A stretch of 64,000 bases of DNA from assembly GCA_023630585.1 (NCBI GenBank), contig CM042539.1, positions 23,754,755-23,818,754 on the forward strand, given 5' to 3'. The position numbers and the translations under genes were made by a program. A model generated the notes under the pieces. It saw only the letters and a list, made by a program, of their open reading frames with translations, was not told the origin of the DNA and did not search any database. Below are positions 44,581 through 64,000 of the stretch, piece by piece (position 1 is the first letter of the stretch; every line of letters begins with the position of its first letter). The stretch is from Cranoglanis bouderius. Its lineage: Eukaryota > Chordata > Actinopteri > Siluriformes > Cranoglanididae.

Positions 44581-45049
44581 GAAAGTCTGTAGTATTCCAA
44601 ACTTTATATATGCAATTTCAGCATATGAAGGGTTTTCTCAGGCCACCACACATTTTATCTGTAATTGGTATAGCCCAGCATTAATGGTTATATCTGTGAT
44701 TTGTGCATTCCTATCAGCCTATCCGGCACTAGATTAGGATGATGGGTGGAGTCTATTTGACATCTCAAGAATATTCATAGCAAGTTAAATGGCACTAATT
44801 GGGAACAAATCCCTTCATTATGTACAATGAATTATTCAGTAACTGCAGTGAAACTAATATGTACTGTATATAGTATGTAGAGTGAGAAATGTAAGCCTGG
44901 ACCCGTGAACAGTCCTGAAAATTTAAGAGGCTACGTGAGGTATGAGTAAAGAGATCAACTGGCTCTTCCAATATCTTAAAAAGACTGGATTAAAAAAATA
45001 AAAAATCAAATCAATGCTAAAAATAAATCATGATTTATTTTCAAGAGTC

Positions 45050-45676
45050 ATAATCTATTTTGTCATATCACCCAGTTAAAAAAAAAAGTAGCCTTTTTAT
45101 TTCTGCAAAAACTAATATTTGTTTGTGTACATTAAATATAGTGTCATGAACAGGGTTTAAAAAAAAAAAAAAATTATGAAACGGTACCTGTACTGCTGGG
45201 AAATTGTTTGCAAACCTATATATCATGATGAGCTTTCAAGAATCATGATTTATTTTGTCATATCGCAAAGTTTATTCAGTTCAGTTTATAAAATAAATCA
45301 TGATTCTTGAAGGCTCATCATGATATATAGGTTTGCAAACAATTTCCCAGCAATACAGCTAGTGTGTCATCATTTTATTTTTTTTTTAAACCCTGTTCAT
45401 GACACTATATTCAATGTACACAAACAAATATTAGTTTTTGCAGAAATAAAAATGCAACTTAAAAAAACAAACAAACAAAAAAAACCAGAAAGTAACCCTG
45501 AAAACAAGAAAAACATAAAAATCTGTGAAATTAAAACAATGTAAAGGATTAAGAACAAAAATTTAACAGAACATCCACTGTTTCCAGTTAGTTATGTCCA
45601 TGATACCTCAGAAAAGCATACCGTGGCATAAGTTATCATGATATTGATATTATGTTGTCTTATTGCCCAGCTCTAG
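45050..45676. mobile_element. MITE-like element with long internal hairpin
   Basis: Arms 45,089-45,256 and 45,290-45,460 are near-perfect reverse complements around a 33-base loop, e.g. GCAAACCTATATATCATGAT against ATCATGATATATAGGTTTGC. Outer sequences CATATCACCCAG and GCCCAGCTCTAG resemble the GGGCTGGGCGATAT-type termini. No coding potential. Confidence 0.6.
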
Positions 45677-46223
45677 TCTCAATAATTAATAGTTTTGATG
45701 CAGCTTTTTAACACACATCTAGTGGTGATATGTTGGAGTCCCAAAACCTTTCTTCAGCACATTTTTAATCAAGAAATGTTTTTTTTTAATACACATATAA
45801 AATCACAACAAACGTTTTTTTTCACACACAAATAAAAGTGTTGATGTGTGTCCATTATGGCACATGTTTCTTTGTAGACATATGCCTAAAAGCATCTTAA
45901 CACAAATCCACCTTGATGCTGGTAGAGAACCCGAAGCTTGGCGTATGAAGAGGCATATTTAAGTTACATGCTGAGAACAATACAAACCAGACTAACAGAT
46001 GACCAACAACCTTGTCAAGAAGAACTTGAACAAGAAAAAAAACTTGTCACATTGTCTTTTATAAAAAATAAAAATGCTTGTAAAGTGCTCTTCAGAAAAG
46101 TCAACACGAGAAAGCTGAAGCTAGTGGCATCATTAATGTTCAGTAAATAACAACAGCTAGAGTCAGTGATGGACAGAATTAGAGTGACGGATTAGATGGT
46201 AACCTTTAGCCACCAGCTTACGC

Positions 46224-58233
<12,010 letters not shown>

Positions 58234-58319
58234 CCTGTAAACAGTAGGAAGAATTTCAGTGTCTAAAAAAAAGAGTAGTGGATAATTATTCAAATACCTA
58301 ACTAAATGATTAAACGATA

Positions 58320-58363
58320 ATAATAATGATAATAATAACAACAATAATAATAATAATAATAAT
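58320..58363. repeat. (ATA)n microsatellite
   Basis: AATAATAATAATAATAATAA with GAT and CAA interruptions. Confidence 0.9.
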
Positions 58364-58922
58364 GCTGCACACTGTATGGGTCTGTCATTTGTAGCTGATC
58401 TGTCGTGGAATTTCTTGAGATAAACAGTGAGATGAAGAATTGGGTTTTAAAGAGAATAACAAATGCCTCCATCATGTGTCAGCTATTAAAGTCAAGTTAG
58501 TATGCCTTAATTACTATTTAATGATATATAACGCCAAGTAGTTCTCACTAATTCCCATTTATTACAGTGCATTTCTCAAAGTGATGAGCAGCAAAGCCAG
58601 ATAATAAACACCATAAACTTTTAAAGTATTTACCAGAAAGAGCACAAAGGGGTGATTAATTGATTAGTATTAATAAACAGTGTTATGTCTGTTTCATCCA
58701 CATTATTGAGATTTCACAGTTTCAGAAACAAGAGTCTTAATAATTCAGTCCAAGTGTTTAATACACACCGACAGTGAGTTTTACTCCGTCAGTCAGTTAA
58801 CAAAACAGAAGACAACATTAATACAAAGAATAGTTTAATGCTGTCAAATTATCTGTAAACTGCTTATTTAAAAAAAAAAAAAAAAGAAAGAAAGAAAAGA
58901 AAAAGAAAACTAGTTAACTTAC

Positions 58923-59000
58923 CTCACGCGCAGCTAACCAGATTAAACAATAACCCACTATCACCGAAAATCCCGCGCAAATATTAACCCGGAAGAGAAC
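58923..59000 (-). other. trip13: Probable non-coding first exon of trip13
   Basis: On the minus strand CGCGTGAG|GTAAGTTAAC at 58,923 is a strong splice donor with no ATG upstream. It would splice to the acceptor at 58,235. The transcription start within about 58,980-59,040 is not determined, so the upper coordinate is approximate. Confidence 0.55.
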
Positions 59001-59134
59001 TCCTCCCCCAACGGAAGTAATTACTAGCAGCTCTAGTTGTTGTTATTGTTGTTGCTGCTGCTAGTCGTTAAGAAAGAGATTTGGGTGGCTTTTAATTATT
59101 ATTCCTCTTAACCTAATTTATTAAGACACACAAC
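58923..59134. promoter_or_regulatory. Bidirectional trip13-brd9 promoter
   Basis: The brd9 start codon and the trip13 exon 1 donor are only 211 bases apart in divergent orientation. Two ETS-type cores, CCGGAAG at 58,989-58,995 and CGGAAGT at 59,012-59,018, lie in the middle. There is no TATA box. CpG content is higher than in neighbouring introns. Shared ETS/GABP-driven promoters of housekeeping genes commonly look like this. Confidence 0.65.
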
Positions 59135-59186
59135 ATGGGAAAGAAACACAAAAAATACAAACAGGAATGGAGAACTGTGGACGGAG
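59135..59186 (+). CDS. brd9: brd9 exon 1, coding part
   Basis: Encodes MGKKHKKYKQEWRTVDG and the first base of Asp18. Donor GGAG|GTGAGT. MGKKHKKHK is the conserved BRD7/9 N-terminus. Confidence 0.95.
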
Positions 59187-60544
59187 GTGAGTGTGGAGCT
59201 CGTGCGCGTACCTAGCTAGGTTTCTTCGTTCTAGCTTTAGATGAGCTAACAGCGATAAAATATACATTAAAATACATTAAGTCGAGGTTTATAGCATGAT
59301 TAAAAATAAATATGTGATGTATGTTGTTGTATTTTCTGAAAGAGGTTTGAATTGTTTAAATATCCCAGTAGCTGTACCGCAACAGGCTTTCATTTAAAGT
59401 TTTCATTTAAATAGGCTGTATCCCAAACTGCCTCTTATTGCAGATATCATGCACTAAATGGGGCGCAGAAACCCTCATTTTCCACGCTATTAAGTGCACT
59501 AATGTAGAGAGTATGGAGGCATATATTGGAGGATTCTTGCAGTGTACTGGGTTTGTCACTGATCTTGTATAAACATCTTTTAAAGGTACAATAGTCGATT
59601 TTGTTTATTCCTTAAGTGTACATAAAACTTAAGTGTACATAAAAACGGCTGCAGCGGCGGGGCTTCGTGAATATAGGCGGGAATAATTCAAATGTCAAAC
59701 CCACCTAACCATCTTGAAAAAAAAAAAAGTCTAATCTTACCTTTAATCTGTGACCATCACTAATAGAACCTGGCTAATTCTGACATTCATAGAGAATGTT
59801 GTGGTTGTTTTTATTTACTGTGCCATAGGCTCTTCAGATAATCCATATTACTTAAAGTTATCAGTATAGACAATATGCAGTATGTCACCATGCACTTGCA
59901 AAAGTTTCCGTCCCCTGTGGTTTCTGGAAAATGTAAATCCGTTCCACAATTTATCGAAAAATAATTCAGGGCAGCACGTTGATACGGTGAGTAGTGTTGC
60001 CACCTCATAGCTCCAGGGTTCCCGGTTCGACCCTGAGCTTACATTACTGTCTGCGTGGTATTTCACATGTTGTCCGCATGGGTTTCCACTGGGTTCTCCG
60101 GTTTCCTTCCACTTCCCAGAAACATGCGTGCAAGTTGATTGACTGCACTAAATGGAATGCTGTGTGATGGAATGCCGTCCCAAAACACCCAGTGTTTACA
60201 GAATAGGCTCTGTATCCACCGTGAACCTGATCAAGATAAAAACAATTACTGAAGATGAATGAATGGATGGGAAAGAAATCAGGAAGTTAAAAATGAAATG
60301 TGCTTGCATTCGACAAACAAGACAATATAATAACCAAGAGGATCCAAACGATTAATTTTGTCCTGAGGGTGGGCAAACTTTCGCACTTAATTGTATTTCC
60401 ATTTCATTAGAGGGCTAGACAAATAGTAGTGCTGCATTTTACAAAAAGTGAGTTTGATGATTTCAATATTTATTTTTAATGTCCAAGGGGTGAAAATGAA
60501 ACTTTTGGCACCAAAATATTATAATATAAAAATGTCTAGTCGGC

Positions 60545-60584
<40 letters not shown>

Positions 60585-61555
60585 AGTGCATTGGTGATAT
60601 AATTTAATCATAAAATATCAATCAGATTTGCACTGCATTGTACTCCTTGTGCAAATATTTGTCTGTCTTTTATTGTAAATCATCTCTTGAGCTTTCCTTT
60701 TATTGAAGCAGTCAATTAGACCTGTTAAATAATTTTTTTTTACACCCAGACTATGAGGACCAGCCCTTGGATAAGCCACTGAAGTTGGTGTTGAAGGTCG
60801 GGGGCAGCGAGGTCACTGAACTCTCAGGCTCAGGGCACGACTCGAGTTATTATGATGATCGCTCTGACCATGAACGGGAACGCCACAAGGAAAAGAAAAA
60901 GAAGAAGAAGAAAAAATCAGAAAAGGAGAAGGACAAGCACTTGGATGATGAAGAAAGGAGAAGGAGAAAGGTTAGTGAAGGAGGAGGCTTGTCATTTTTA
61001 ACGGCACATCATCTGTCTACATGTATACAGTCTGAGCGTTTGTAAATCTGCATGGAAGTTTTAGTTCGGTTTCAGCTTTGCAACCATTTACACACAACTT
61101 TACTAAACGATTGATAAATGAGGCCCATTGTTTCTCTTATTTATATTTCTCAGGAGGAGAAGAAGAAAAAACGTGAAAGGGAACAGCTAGAAAACACAGC
61201 CAGTGCCCCGGTGGAGCCCTTCACCCTGACTAAGCCTGTAGAGGTAAAGTCACTAAGCTGCTTCTTATGTTCTCAACAGACACAGTGCTACATACAAATC
61301 ACACAAATGCTGACCGAGTGTGATGGCTTTGGGATGTTCCTTGAAGGGTTTTGTGCTGTGCTGCAGGTGGTGGTGGAGGAGAGGAAGAGGAAGAGGGAGA
61401 AGTTTGAGGCTGAGGCTGAGGAGTTCCACCCCAGTGTGAAGGTGGAGCTGGAGACGCAGGCGGACCGGCCTGTCAGAGCCTGTCGCACTCAACAAGGTAG
61501 CCTTTTAATGTATTCAGTCTCCCTGAAACACACCGAACAGCCAAAGCTCAATCCA

Positions 61556-61592
<37 letters not shown>

Positions 61593-63817
61593 AAATACTT
61601 ACAGCATCTTTCTCACTGTATTTTCACTGATCAGCCATAACATTTAAAACCACTGAGAGGTGAAGTGAATAACACCGATTATCTCGTTACAATGGCACCT
61701 GTCAAGGGGTAGAATATATTAGGCAGCAAGTGAACAGTCAGTTCTCAAAGTTGATGTGTTGGAAGCAGGAAAAATGGGCAAGAGTAAGGATCTGCGCAAC
61801 TTTGACAAGGGCCAAATTGTGATGGCTGGACAACTGGGTCAGAGCATTTCCAAAATGTCTTGTGGGGCATTCCCAGGATGCAGTGGTTAGTACCTACAAA
61901 AAGTGGTCCAAGGAAGGACAAACGGTAAAGGGTCATGGGCGCCAAGACTCATTGATGCACGTCGGGAGCGAAGGCTAGCCCGTTTGGTCCCTTTGAGGCA
62001 TACCACATACCTAAACATTGTTGCAGACCAAGTACACCACTTCATGGCAACAGTAGTCTCTAATGGCAGTGGCCTCTTTCTGCAGGACAATGCGCCCTGC
62101 TACACTGCAAAAATTGTTCAGGAATGGTTTGAGGAACATGATAGATAGTTCAAGGTGTTGACTTGGCGTCAAAATTCCCCATATCTCAATCCGATCAAGC
62201 ATCTGTGGGATGTGCTCGTGGTTTAGGCAGGTGGTTTTAATGTTATGGCTGATCAGTGCATATAACTATTGTGAAAATGTCCTTTTGAATGAACCCAGCA
62301 GACTTTTCTTAGTCTTTGTAGTGTTTCTTTAGTCCTTCTTCCCATATTAGATGTTATTCAAACAATAAATCCATTCACATGGCTTTGAGAATGTTTCCAT
62401 GTTCATAACTATTGTGTTTCAATCCTGCTTTCTGTACAGTTGTCATATTGCAAGAGTGCATTAGGTTCTCACCCAGTCTCACTCTGCCCTCTGGTGGTGA
62501 ATGAGCTACTTTAAAGGAGAAGTTTGATGATTGTTATCAGCCATTGTGTTAATATGTATAACGTATGTCTATCTTGTTCCAGAAAATGAAAGCACGCCTC
62601 GCCAGCAGCTCCTCGAGCACTTCCTGCGTCTTCTACAGAGGTCTGATCACATGACGCATGTTGTACCAAGTCTTTTCTGTTTCATCCTGTCTTCATGTTT
62701 ACTCTGTGATATCACATTAAAGATCAGAGAGGGAAGAAATGTTTGCTCTCTGTACCCAGTATTCAGAATTTATTACAGTACTTATCTAGTGCTTTCCCTT
62801 TGGTGGTGTGTGTCTGTCCAGGAAAGACCCTCATGGGTTTTTTGCCTTCCCTGTGACGGACGCCATCGCACCAGGCTACTCCATGATCATCAAACACCCC
62901 ATGGACTTCAGCACCATGAAGGACAAAATTGCCATGAACGAATATAAAACAGTCACAGAGTTTAAGGTATTTGGTGTATTTTTCTGATGTAAATAGTGAG
63001 GTCTAATACCTCACTTATATTTCTAGATTTTGGTGTAATAAACATGTAGTAAGAGGAAAACATATATGGACAGGTACCTAAGTTCATAGAGGGATACATA
63101 AGGTCATAGACAGGTTCATAGAAAGGAACATGGGACTGTAGAGGACCCTGGATGAGGGATGGGATCATAGAGGGGTTTACTACACGAGTGGCAGTGGTAG
63201 CTCAGTGGTTAAGACGTTGGGCTACTGATCGGAAAGTTGTGAGTTCAAATCCCAGCACCGCCAAGCTGCCACTGTTGGGCCCTTGAGCAAGGCCCTTAAC
63301 CCTCAGCTGCTCAGATGTATAAATGAGATAAATGTAAGTCGCTCTGGATAAGGGCGTCTGCCAAATGCTGTAAATGTACAGAGAGGACCACAGAGAGGTC
63401 CTTGGACAGGCCAATAGAGAGGTCCATAGTTTATAGACAGGTACTTTTATTCCTAGACAGGTTCAATCAGGTTTATCAGTTAATAGATTGGTGCACTTAA
63501 TAACTGAATAGATGGATGAATGGATGTATGGGTAGATGTAGGAAAATAAACATAGATTAGTGGACATTTCACTCTTGTTAAAGATGTTTAAATGTTGCTA
63601 ACTGTGCTGATACTGTACTGCAGAGGTGTCTCCATGTAAGTTACATCGACTTGTATGCAATGTATTTTACATGAATCTTTGCTGCTCCTGTCTTTCTGAC
63701 ATTTAGGGCGACTTCAAGCTGATGTGCGACAACGCCATGGTGTATAACAGACCCGAGACAGTCTACTATAAAGCTGCTAAGAAGCTTCTTCACACAGGCT
63801 TCAAGATGATGAGCAAA
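59135..63817 (+). CDS. brd9: Bromodomain-containing protein 9, partial (first 7 exons)
   Basis: Exons 59135-59186, 60750-60970, 61154-61243, 61367-61496, 62583-62640, 62822-62966, 63707-63817; all junctions are GT-AG and in frame, giving residues 1-269. The protein starts MGKKHKKYKQEW. KLVLKVGGSEVTELSGSGHD is near 28-47, followed by Lys/Glu/Arg-rich charged segments. The bromodomain runs from about residue 170: the ZA loop has GFFAFPV (189-195) and IAPGYSMIIKHPMDF, and the acetyl-lysine-binding Asn is in VYNRPETVYY at Asn246. BRD9 is the defining subunit of the non-canonical BAF (GBAF) remodeler and reads acetylated histones. The C-terminal half (DUF3512 region) lies beyond the window. Confidence 0.97.
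59970..60262 (+). repeat. Retroelement (GCATGTTCTCC family) in brd9 intron 1
   Basis: GCAGCACGTTGATACGGTGA, B-box-like CCCGGTTCGACCCTGAG, CACTGGGTTCTCCGGTTTCC and the tail GAAGATGAATGAATGGATGG. Confidence 0.75.
60552..60582. repeat. (A)31 homopolymer
   Basis: Thirty-one consecutive A in brd9 intron 1; no retroelement body directly precedes it. Confidence 0.95.
60750..60970 (+). CDS. brd9: brd9 exon 2
   Basis: Encodes residues 19-91, from YEDQPLDKPLKLVLKVGGSE to a KEKKKKKKKKSEKEK charged run. Acceptor ACACCCAG, donor AAAG|GTTAGT. Confidence 0.96.
61154..61243 (+). CDS. brd9: brd9 exon 3
   Basis: Encodes EEKKKKREREQLENTASAPV and EPFTLTKPVE (residues 92-121), a charged linker. Acceptor TTTCTCAG, donor GAG|GTAAAG. 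Confidence 0.9.
61367..61496 (+). CDS. brd9: brd9 exon 4
   Basis: Encodes VVVEERKRKREKFEAEAEEF and HPSVKVELETQADRPVRACR TQQ (residues 122-164). RPVRACRTQ is conserved just ahead of the bromodomain. The pre-exon intron is also open in frame, so only the GCTGCAG acceptor fixes the start. Confidence 0.94.
61561..61590. repeat. (TG)15 microsatellite
   Basis: Fifteen TG units in brd9 intron 4, directly upstream of a Tc1-like element. Confidence 0.93.
61621..62266 (+). mobile_element. Tc1-like deletion derivative in brd9 intron 4
   Basis: The inverted ends are CACTGATCAGCCATAACATT and AATGTTATGGCTGATCAGTG. Plus-strand transposase relics include MGKSKDLRNFDKGQIVMAGQ (N-terminus near 61,770) and, after an internal deletion, LNIVADQVHHFMAT, FLQDNAPCYTAKIVQ and WRQNSPYLNPIKHLWDVL. 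Frame is broken in several places. Confidence 0.88.
62583..62640 (+). CDS. brd9: brd9 exon 5 (bromodomain start)
   Basis: Encodes NESTPRQQLLEHFLRLLQ (residues 166-183), the beginning of helix Z. Acceptor TTGTTCCAG, donor AG|GTCTGA. Confidence 0.96.
62822..62966 (+). CDS. brd9: brd9 exon 6 (ZA loop)
   Basis: Encodes KDPHGFFAFPVTDAIAPGYS, MIIKHPMDFSTMKDKIAMNE and YKTVTEFK (residues 185-232). Acceptor GTCCAG, donor AAG|GTATTT. Confidence 0.97.
63187..63378 (+). repeat. tRNA-derived SINE, tail type 1, in brd9 intron 6+
   Basis: GGCAGTGGTAGCTCAGTGGT (A box), GTTGTGAGTTCAAATCCC (B box), CTGCCACTGTTGGGCCC and the tail CTCTGGATAAGGGCGTCTGC. The best preserved copy of this family here, implying it is young. 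Confidence 0.9.
63707..63817 (+). CDS. brd9: brd9 exon 7 (acetyl-lysine pocket)
   Basis: Encodes GDFKLMCDNAMVYNRPETVY and YKAAKKLLHTGFKMMSK (residues 233-269). Asn246 is the expected acetyl-lysine ligand. Acceptor CATTTAG, donor AAA|GTAACA. Intron sequence then runs to the window end. Confidence 0.96.
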
Positions 63818-64000
63818 GTAACACACTGCCTATCTGTATTCTGTTCTGTTTTGATTCTCCATCATAACCATTTTTCCACTTTCACGCACCCTAATATTAA
63901 ACTGTGCTACTAACGCTTAGTATTTCAGCTAATATGAGTAAGATCACCGCGCTTGCTATGCACATGCATGATAGGCTTGCATGCTTCCTTATTTTTTATT

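Larger units (their letters stand above)
39421..46223. other. Intergenic region between nkd2 and trip13
   Basis: Separates the nkd2 5' end from the trip13 stop codon. It holds the TAATGG repeats, a SINE-like element nested in an R1 copy, a GATTTTGCGATCGC-containing segment at 41.7-42.1 kb of unknown type, an unexplained plus-strand open frame at 42.4-42.8 kb, a retroelement tail and a long hairpin. No gene with supported exons was seen. Confidence 0.7.

Noticed and set aside
45938..46150. 70-codon plus-strand frame next to the trip13 3' end
   Set aside because: No family resemblance and it lies antisense to the expected trip13 3' UTR; length is within chance expectation.

Overview
The window is nuclear DNA of a teleost fish. 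Three multi-exon vertebrate genes are interrupted by introns rich in Tc1/mariner and hAT transposons, tRNA-derived SINEs and microsatellites. The SINE heads and tails are of the type common in ostariophysan fishes, and I lean towards a catfish (Siluriformes); the order is inference, the teleost assignment is firm. There is no operon, CRISPR or prophage content.

Gene order is nkd2 (minus), trip13 (minus), brd9 (plus), the same neighbours as in human 5p15.33. nkd2 occupies about 4.9-39.3 kb: ten coding exons, with exons 4-10 packed into 5.4-10.5 kb, exons 1-3 at 38.5-38.84 kb, and a 28 kb intron 3 between them. The reconstructed protein is 407 aa, with a myristoylation-type N-terminus, one EF-hand and a His-rich tail. 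trip13 has thirteen coding exons between 46,224 and 58,233, plus a probable non-coding first exon at about 58,923. They join in frame to 432 aa, the human length, with intact Walker A, Walker B and sensor residues. brd9 starts at 59,135 and runs off the right edge; seven exons give the first 269 aa, through most of the bromodomain. trip13 and brd9 are head to head across a compact shared promoter with ETS-type motifs.

The three genes do not form a pathway: nkd2 is a Dishevelled-binding Wnt antagonist, trip13 the AAA+ HORMA remodeler of checkpoint and meiosis, brd9 a subunit of the non-canonical BAF chromatin remodeler. Their linkage is ancestral synteny.

The rest is repeats. The left edge holds a fold-back element and a dead Tc1 copy. 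nkd2 intron 3 holds SINEs, a 28-bp tandem array (18.4 kb), an hAT element with a transposase C-terminal remnant (20.2-21.4 kb), a Tc1-type MITE (27.1-27.6 kb), a 600-bp CT tract and a 1.8-kb minisatellite ending 25 bp from the exon 3 splice donor. A dispersed repeat family with nine or more full or partial copies recurs through nkd2 introns and the intergenic region. trip13 intron 6 holds a TCTA-type tract hit by two different Tc1 elements, one of them carrying a nested hAT with a perfect 8-bp target duplication. I found no unknown coding system. The observations most worth checking are the repeat structures, a GC-AG intron in trip13, a microsatellite-fed splice acceptor and an alternative upstream start in nkd2.
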